A DNA stretch of 10,956 nt from Firmicutes bacterium UBA1065 (GTDB lineage Bacteria; Bacillota; Clostridia; Tissierellales; Sedimentibacteraceae): contig DCDC01000183.1 in the NCBI GenBank assembly GCA_002316225.1, positions 1 to 10,956 on the forward strand, given 5' to 3'. Below, piece by piece: positions 8,186 through 10,956 of this stretch. Position 1 is the first letter of the stretch, and the number at the start of each line of letters is the position of its first letter. The position numbers and the translations under genes were made by a program. A model generated the notes under the pieces. It was not told the DNA's origin, did no database searches, and worked only from the letters and a program-made list of their open reading frames with translations.

Positions 8186-8245
8186 AATTCTGAGAGCTTT
8201 AGCACGAAGAATCTCATGAGGTCATTCGCCAACACTCAGGATGAC
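8186..8245. repeat. Palindromic repeat block 2, shortened copy of block 1
   Basis: The 35-base unit at 8186-8220 is identical to 8049-8083 at 30 of 35 positions. One pair of differences is compensatory: the outer stem ATCCT/AGGAT of block 1 becomes ATTCT/AGAAT here, so pairing is kept; the inner stem is weakened by an unpaired A/A. The inverted element that follows is shorter than in block 1: GTCATTC at 8221-8227 faces GGATGAC at 8239-8245 across 11 bases. The block therefore looks like a copy of block 1 with the middle of the second element lost. It ends 40 bases before the minD-like start codon, and the ATG at 8241 that would extend that gene lies inside it. Confidence 0.75.
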
Positions 8246-8285
8246 AAAAGCACAGGATATTATTGATATAATAAGGAGAATAATT

Positions 8286-8972
8286 ATGAGTGTTATATTA
8301 ACAGGTTCACAAAAAAAGAAAATAGGGAAAACAATAATCGGCATAAAGATGGCGGTTGAGCTTTCAAGAGGGGGCAGAAGGGTACTCATGGTTGATATAT
8401 CATCCGGGAAGGTCAAAATGTCGGAATACCTGAATGTGGATGAAGGCATTATCTATGATGTTATTGATGTTTTGCAGAAAACCTGTTCTTTGGACCAGGC
8501 TCTTATAGAGATCAAAGAAAACCTGTATATTTTGCCGTCTCCCAGGATAGCCGGTAAAATTGACAAGCTCAACAGGGAATTATTCATGAACCTGTTTCAA
8601 TACACGGATGACTTTGATGTAGTAATAATAGACGCAGATTCTTTAACATGTGCCTGCATAGATTTTTCGAAAATAGATAATGCTATAACTCTGAACAACA
8701 ATGATTTTTCCTGTATCAAAGAAATAAACGCAGATAAGGCAATTTCTTCTCAGACTTCAAATTTTATAGCTGTAATCAACAGGTATAATAAAAAGGAAGC
8801 CAAAAGAGGGAGAATGCTGAAAATAACTGATATCGAAAAATTAACCAAAACAAATATTTCATCAATAATTGAAGAAAACATAAATTATTTTTCTTTCAGC
8901 CATGAGAAGTTTTTTGATGAATATATATTGAAAACCGAAATAGACCATATAATAAAAAAATTAAATCTCTAA
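8286..8972 (+). CDS. minD: Divergent MinD-type ATPase with altered Walker motifs
   Basis: A 228-residue ParA/MinD-family protein. MinD positions septum placement by ATP-dependent membrane binding, usually recruiting MinC. Similarity to MinD runs the full length: Walker A at 10-16, A' strand RRVLMVDIS at 31-39, IIYDVIDVLQ (55-64) resembling the Val-Tyr-Asp-Leu-Val-Asp-Val region, Walker B VVIIDAD at 112-118, and the MinD-specific tail RYN...RGRMLKITDIEKL at 166-186. The motifs are eroded: KGGxGKT reads KKKIGKT, the second Asp of A' is S39, and the Pro-Ala-Gly after Walker B is missing. The last residues (about 218-228) could form a short amphipathic helix, as in the MinD membrane anchor. The ATG at 8286 is chosen for AAGGAG at 8273-8278, 7 bases away; an upstream ATG at 8241 lies within a repeat. 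minC is absent. ATP binding is uncertain. Confidence 0.72.
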   Translation: MSVILTGSQKKKIGKTIIGIKMAVELSRGGRRVLMVDISSGKVKMSEYLNVDEGIIYDVIDVLQKTCSLDQALIEIKENLYILPSPRIAGKIDKLNRELFMNLFQYTDDFDVVIIDADSLTCACIDFSKIDNAITLNNNDFSCIKEINADKAISSQTSNFIAVINRYNKKEAKRGRMLKITDIEKLTKTNISSIIEENINYFSFSHEKFFDEYILKTEIDHIIKKLNL

Positions 8973-8997
8973 GCCCTTTTCGTTTAGAGATTTTTTT
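8963..8997. terminator. Bidirectional rho-independent terminator holding both stop codons
   Basis: AAATCTCTAA at 8963-8972 pairs perfectly over 10 bases with TTAGAGATTT at 8984-8993, with an 11-base loop. On the plus strand it runs into a T-tract (8991-9000, broken by one C); on the minus strand the A-run at 8954-8960 gives a T-tract too. It lies between two converging genes. The plus-strand TAA (8970-8972) and the minus-strand TAA (8984-8986) are both part of the stem, at opposite positions. Confidence 0.88.
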
Positions 8998-9520
8998 CTT
9001 TTTGTGATTTCATTAAAAGACTGTATTTGTTTAAAACGGATTTTTCAATCAAGTATCTGTTCTCGTCCACAATTCCCTTGAGTCCTATGCAAACCAGCAA
9101 AAAATATAAATAATTTTTATAAACATGGCTAATAGTTATAAGGTAAAGTATAAAATAAGCATTTGTCATGGAAATGTATCGGGAAACCGTCCTTGAGTCC
9201 AAAAAAATTTCCAGGACTGTTTTACAAATATTTCCTCCGTCCAAAGGCACAAGGGGAATTAAGTTAATATAGGCCAAAAACAGATTTATTTCTGCAAATT
9301 TAAAATACTCTGTATTCCTGAATCCGAAATACAGGAACAGATTACATGCCGGTCCTGAGATAAATAAAATTATTTTTTTGGCATGTGAAATCCTGTCTAA
9401 ATTTGCATTTAAATTGAAGCCAAACAATGTTATTTTTACCTTTGTGAATTCAATGTTCAGCAAAATGGCCGAAAAGACATGGGAAATTTCATGTGCCAAA
9501 AGTGCAATGATTAAATGCAT
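8984..9520 (-). CDS. spoIVFB: M50 family membrane metalloprotease, SpoIVFB-like, short N-terminus
   Basis: A 178-residue intramembrane zinc protease. The zinc site is H10-E11-I-S-H14 and the third ligand is D94 in the motif PLDGG (92-96), preceded by NLIP at 86-89. Hydrophobic segments lie at about 1-20, 48-66, 77-92 and 116-150. In B. subtilis SpoIVFB cuts pro-sigma-K in the mother cell, with HExxH near residue 43 and a C-terminal CBS domain; here HExxH is at residue 10 and no CBS domain is present. The missing first helix cannot be recovered by moving the start, because an in-frame stop (that of the upstream gene) lies 12 bases before the ATG. No clear Shine-Dalgarno is seen, so translation probably depends on coupling to the upstream gene, which reads in the same frame. 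The SpoIVFB identity rests on the motifs plus the SpoIVFA-like partner and the locus. Confidence 0.75.
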   Translation of the reverse strand: MHLIIALLAHEISHVFSAILLNIEFTKVKITLFGFNLNANLDRISHAKKIILFISGPACNLFLYFGFRNTEYFKFAEINLFLAYINLIPLVPLDGGNICKTVLEIFLDSRTVSRYISMTNAYFILYLITISHVYKNYLYFLLVCIGLKGIVDENRYLIEKSVLNKYSLLMKSQKEKNL

Positions 9521-9532
9521 TGCCCGAATGTT

Positions 9533-10156
9533 TTATTCTGTCAGATCGAACAAAGATGCAGGATTTATTGAAGCACCATCCTCCCAGACTTCAATGTGAA
9601 GAATCATATTTTCTTCATTAAGAGCACCTATAAGATCCCCCTTGGATATATCGTCCCCCTCTTTTACAAAAGTTTCGTATATTTGACCGTAAATAAGGGT
9701 CTGGTCTTCATTTTGTATAACGATATAACCGTTAAGTTTTTCATTACTTCCCAATGATACTACTTTTCCATCGGTTATTGCCTGAACAGATTTACTATCA
9801 GCCTTAATATCTATACCGTGGTTGTAATATGTCGAGTCATCGGTTTTATTCAAGCCATATTTCCTGTATAGGGTCCCTATAACCGGTGTTGATTTTTTCT
9901 CTCCCACAAAAGGCAGCTTCCTGACAGCTGTTGAAAAACCCTCTGCAATGGTATCCCTTATCTCCAACAACTCAATGCTTGCGTTCATTTTTTCATCTGC
10001 TGCTTCCATGAATTTTTCCGACAAGTCAGAGTTTATATTTTTCATTACAATGACTGCCCCAACCAAAACTATGCTGAAAATAACCTGCAAAGCCAATTTC
10101 TTGTTAAAGGTTTCCTTCCTCTTGATATTGAGCCTTTTTTTCACTATTTTATTCAT
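9533..10156 (-). CDS. spoIVFA: SpoIVFA-like membrane protein with degenerate LytM (M23) domain
   Basis: A 207-residue protein: a basic N-terminus, one membrane helix (about 21-39), a helical linker (about 42-80) and an M23/LytM-fold domain (about 90-203). The fold is clear from NHGIDIKA (112-119), the AITDGKVVSLG strand (126-136), the VKEGDDISKGDLIG turn (164-177) and LHIEV (186-190). Catalytic positions are mostly lost when set against active LytM: the first zinc His in HxGxD is N112, the His of the YxHL region is Q158, and the first His of HxH is I185; only D116 and H187 remain. It is therefore probably not an active endopeptidase. In B. subtilis SpoIVFA, also a degenerate LytM protein, holds and inhibits SpoIVFB in the outer forespore membrane; the adjacent M50 gene fits that role. 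The start is supported by GGTGGAG at 10160-10166. Confidence 0.78.
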   Translation of the reverse strand: MNKIVKKRLNIKRKETFNKKLALQVIFSIVLVGAVIVMKNINSDLSEKFMEAADEKMNASIELLEIRDTIAEGFSTAVRKLPFVGEKKSTPVIGTLYRKYGLNKTDDSTYYNHGIDIKADSKSVQAITDGKVVSLGSNEKLNGYIVIQNEDQTLIYGQIYETFVKEGDDISKGDLIGALNEENMILHIEVWEDGASINPASLFDLTE

Positions 10157-10251
10157 TTCTCCACCCCTTCCAGTACATTTTATTAATGTGTTACAAGCTT
10201 TATTACTAAATAATAAAATAAAAGAATAAGAGGGTGAGATATCAAAAACCT

Positions 10252-10281
10252 TTGCCTGGAAAGACCATTATGTTATATAAT
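10252..10281 (+). promoter_or_regulatory. Sigma-A-type promoter for the acetyltransferase gene
   Basis: A perfect TATAAT (10276-10281) is preceded by TTGCCT (10252-10257, four of six matches to TTGACA) with an 18-base spacer. Transcription would begin near 10288, giving a leader of about 20 bases before the ATG at 10309. This also argues against starts further upstream for that gene. The position is inferred from consensus only. Confidence 0.6.
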
Positions 10282-10296
10282 AAGAATAAATGTATG

Positions 10297-10302
10297 AGGA
10301 GG
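10297..10302 (+). promoter_or_regulatory. Shine-Dalgarno site that sets the acetyltransferase start
   Basis: AGGAGG with a 6-base spacer to the ATG at 10309. It decides between this start and the in-frame ATGs at 10234, 10270 and 10294; the first two lie at or before the predicted promoter's -10 box. Confidence 0.8.
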
Positions 10303-10308
10303 GAGAAA

Positions 10309-10836
10309 ATGGAATCAAAGAACATAATTCTTAGAAAGAGTGTTTTTGATGACTGTGTATTATTTACCAAATGGGAGCAACAAGATTATGTAAAGGAATT
10401 CCTGACTATAAACAAGGAACGTACATATGAGGAAGTTGTAAGGGAATTCATCTTAAGGGAGCAGGACCCAACCAAGGAGCAATATACGATTATTCTGAAA
10501 AACACAGGCCCAATCGGAAGAGTCTATCTTTCAAACATATCAAGAGAATTTGACTTTATTGATATTACCCGTATATATATCGGAGAAAAGGAACACCTCG
10601 GAAAGGGTTACGGAACCGAGTGCCTGGAAATGCTCTTAGTCTATTGTTTCAATGTTTTAAATATGGAAAGGGTAACCATAGACCACTATACAGGTAATAG
10701 ATCAGGTAATTTATACTTGAAGTTAGGCTTTAAATATGAAGGAATAATGAGACACGCAGCCAAAAAAGACGGCAAATACTATGACTTGCACTTGATGTCA
10801 ATGCTGAGGGAAGAGTATACAAAGCTTAGAGCTTGA
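10309..10836 (+). CDS. GNAT family N-acetyltransferase (RimJ/RimL-like)
   Basis: A 175-residue cytoplasmic acetyl-CoA-dependent acetyltransferase of ordinary length for the RimJ/RimL-type branch. The acetyl-CoA pyrophosphate loop LGKGYG is at 97-102 (pattern R/Q-x-x-G-x-G/A), preceded by the strand DITRIYIGE at 85-93 and followed by the helix TECLEMLLVYCFN. The C-terminal block NRSGNLYLKLGFKYEG (130-145) and GKYYDLHLMSMLREEY (155-170) match the usual N-x-x-S-x-x-x-x-x-K-x-G-F-x-x-E-G and the Tyr-x-Asp followed by a Leu-x-x-E ending. The substrate could be a ribosomal protein N-terminus, an amine or an aminoglycoside and cannot be told. The start at 10309 is set by AGGAGG. It has its own promoter and terminator, reads away from spoIVFA, and seems unrelated in function to the wall and sporulation genes beside it. 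Confidence 0.88.
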   Translation: MESKNIILRKSVFDDCVLFTKWEQQDYVKEFLTINKERTYEEVVREFILREQDPTKEQYTIILKNTGPIGRVYLSNISREFDFIDITRIYIGEKEHLGKGYGTECLEMLLVYCFNVLNMERVTIDHYTGNRSGNLYLKLGFKYEGIMRHAAKKDGKYYDLHLMSMLREEYTKLRA

Positions 10837-10885
10837 AAAAAAATCAGAGTATAAGATATTATAAACCTGAAAAAATGAATTAAGA

Positions 10886-10916
10886 GGCTCTATAAGGGTT
10901 ATTTAGAGCCTTTTTT
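10886..10916 (+). terminator. Rho-independent terminator after the acetyltransferase gene
   Basis: GGCTCTA at 10886-10892 pairs with TAGAGCC at 10904-10910 (7 perfect pairs, 11-base loop), followed at once by six T residues. It lies 50 bases after the stop of the acetyltransferase gene. The remaining 40 bases of the window are AT-rich and I see nothing in them. Confidence 0.85.
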
Positions 10917-10956
10917 GTTAAATAATTTAATATTATATGGATTAATTTATCGAAAA

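Noticed and set aside
8049..8246. CRISPR array or riboswitch in the gap after PBP2
   Set aside because: There are only two copies of the unit, they are palindromic and unequal in layout, with no regular spacers. No terminator-like T-tract or known aptamer core is visible; it matches dispersed clostridial palindromic repeats better.
8241..8272. Promoter for the minD-like gene made of ATGACA (8241-8246) and TATAAT (8267-8272)
   Set aside because: The spacer is 20 bases, outside the normal range, and transcription would start at about the Shine-Dalgarno site, leaving no usable leader.
8241..8285. Upstream in-frame ATG at 8241 as the start of the minD-like gene
   Set aside because: It lies at the end of a palindromic repeat, has no suitable ribosome site of its own, and the added 15 residues match nothing in MinD. 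The ATG at 8286 has AAGGAG 7 bases upstream and aligns with the usual MinD N-terminus.
9378..9599. Plus-strand open frame across the start of the M50 gene and the end of the LytM-like gene
   Set aside because: It is antisense to two genes with clear motifs and shows no recognisable protein features.
10157..10230. Sigma-E promoter for the spoIVFA-like gene
   Set aside because: The region upstream of 10156 on the minus strand is very AT-rich, but I could not find a convincing sigma-E -10 (CATA-type) and -35 pair at proper spacing, so none is annotated.
10234..10308. N-terminal extension of the acetyltransferase from ATG 10234
   Set aside because: The added 25 residues are not GNAT-like, the region contains the predicted promoter, and AGGAGG sits exactly before the ATG at 10309.

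Overview
The window is an AT-rich chromosomal segment from a low-GC, probably spore-forming Gram-positive anaerobe of the Clostridia. A Tissierellia/Sedimentibacter-like origin is my guess from gene content, not something the sequence proves. Most of it is a clostridial version of the locus known in Bacillus subtilis as maf-radC-mreB-mreC-mreD-minC-minD-spoIVFA-spoIVFB. No rRNA, tRNA, CRISPR array or transposase gene is visible.

Bases 1-8033 are one tightly packed forward block: the end of a NusG-domain-II protein, a Gx-transporter-type membrane protein, a DUF4321 membrane protein, maf (nucleotide pyrophosphatase), radC (JAMM-domain protein), mreB, mreC, mreD and a very large class B penicillin-binding protein (mrdA/PBP2, 1112 aa). 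Gaps run from 1 to 27 bases with no internal terminator, which suggests one operon or a few coupled ones. MreB, MreC, MreD and PBP2 would form the core of the lateral-wall elongation machinery. The PBP2 has large insertions and a Cys/Asp/His cluster near its active site that resembles the zinc-binding motif described for Clostridioides difficile PBP2.

Bases 8034-8285 hold no gene. They carry two tandem blocks of palindromic repeats of the GTCATTCTGA...TCAGGATGAC type, at the place where minC lies in Bacillus. Next comes a divergent MinD homologue (8286-8972). Both glycines after the signature lysine of its Walker A motif are replaced by lysine, the second Asp of the A' motif is lost, and the Pro-Ala-Gly after Walker B is absent. 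No minC or minE is present in the window.

Bases 8984-10156 on the minus strand hold a pair that fits spoIVFA (LytM-fold protein missing most catalytic residues) and spoIVFB (M50 membrane metalloprotease with HEISH and LDGG). They would be the complex that processes pro-sigma-K in the mother cell. The pair is inverted relative to Bacillus and meets the minD-like gene at a bidirectional terminator that contains both stop codons. The M50 protein lacks the usual first membrane segment.

Bases 10252-10916 hold a stand-alone GNAT acetyltransferase with its own promoter, a strong Shine-Dalgarno site and a rho-independent terminator.

I found no wholly new system. The most notable signals are the remodelled min region (lost minC, eroded MinD, repeat array, inverted spoIVF pair) and the unusual PBP2.
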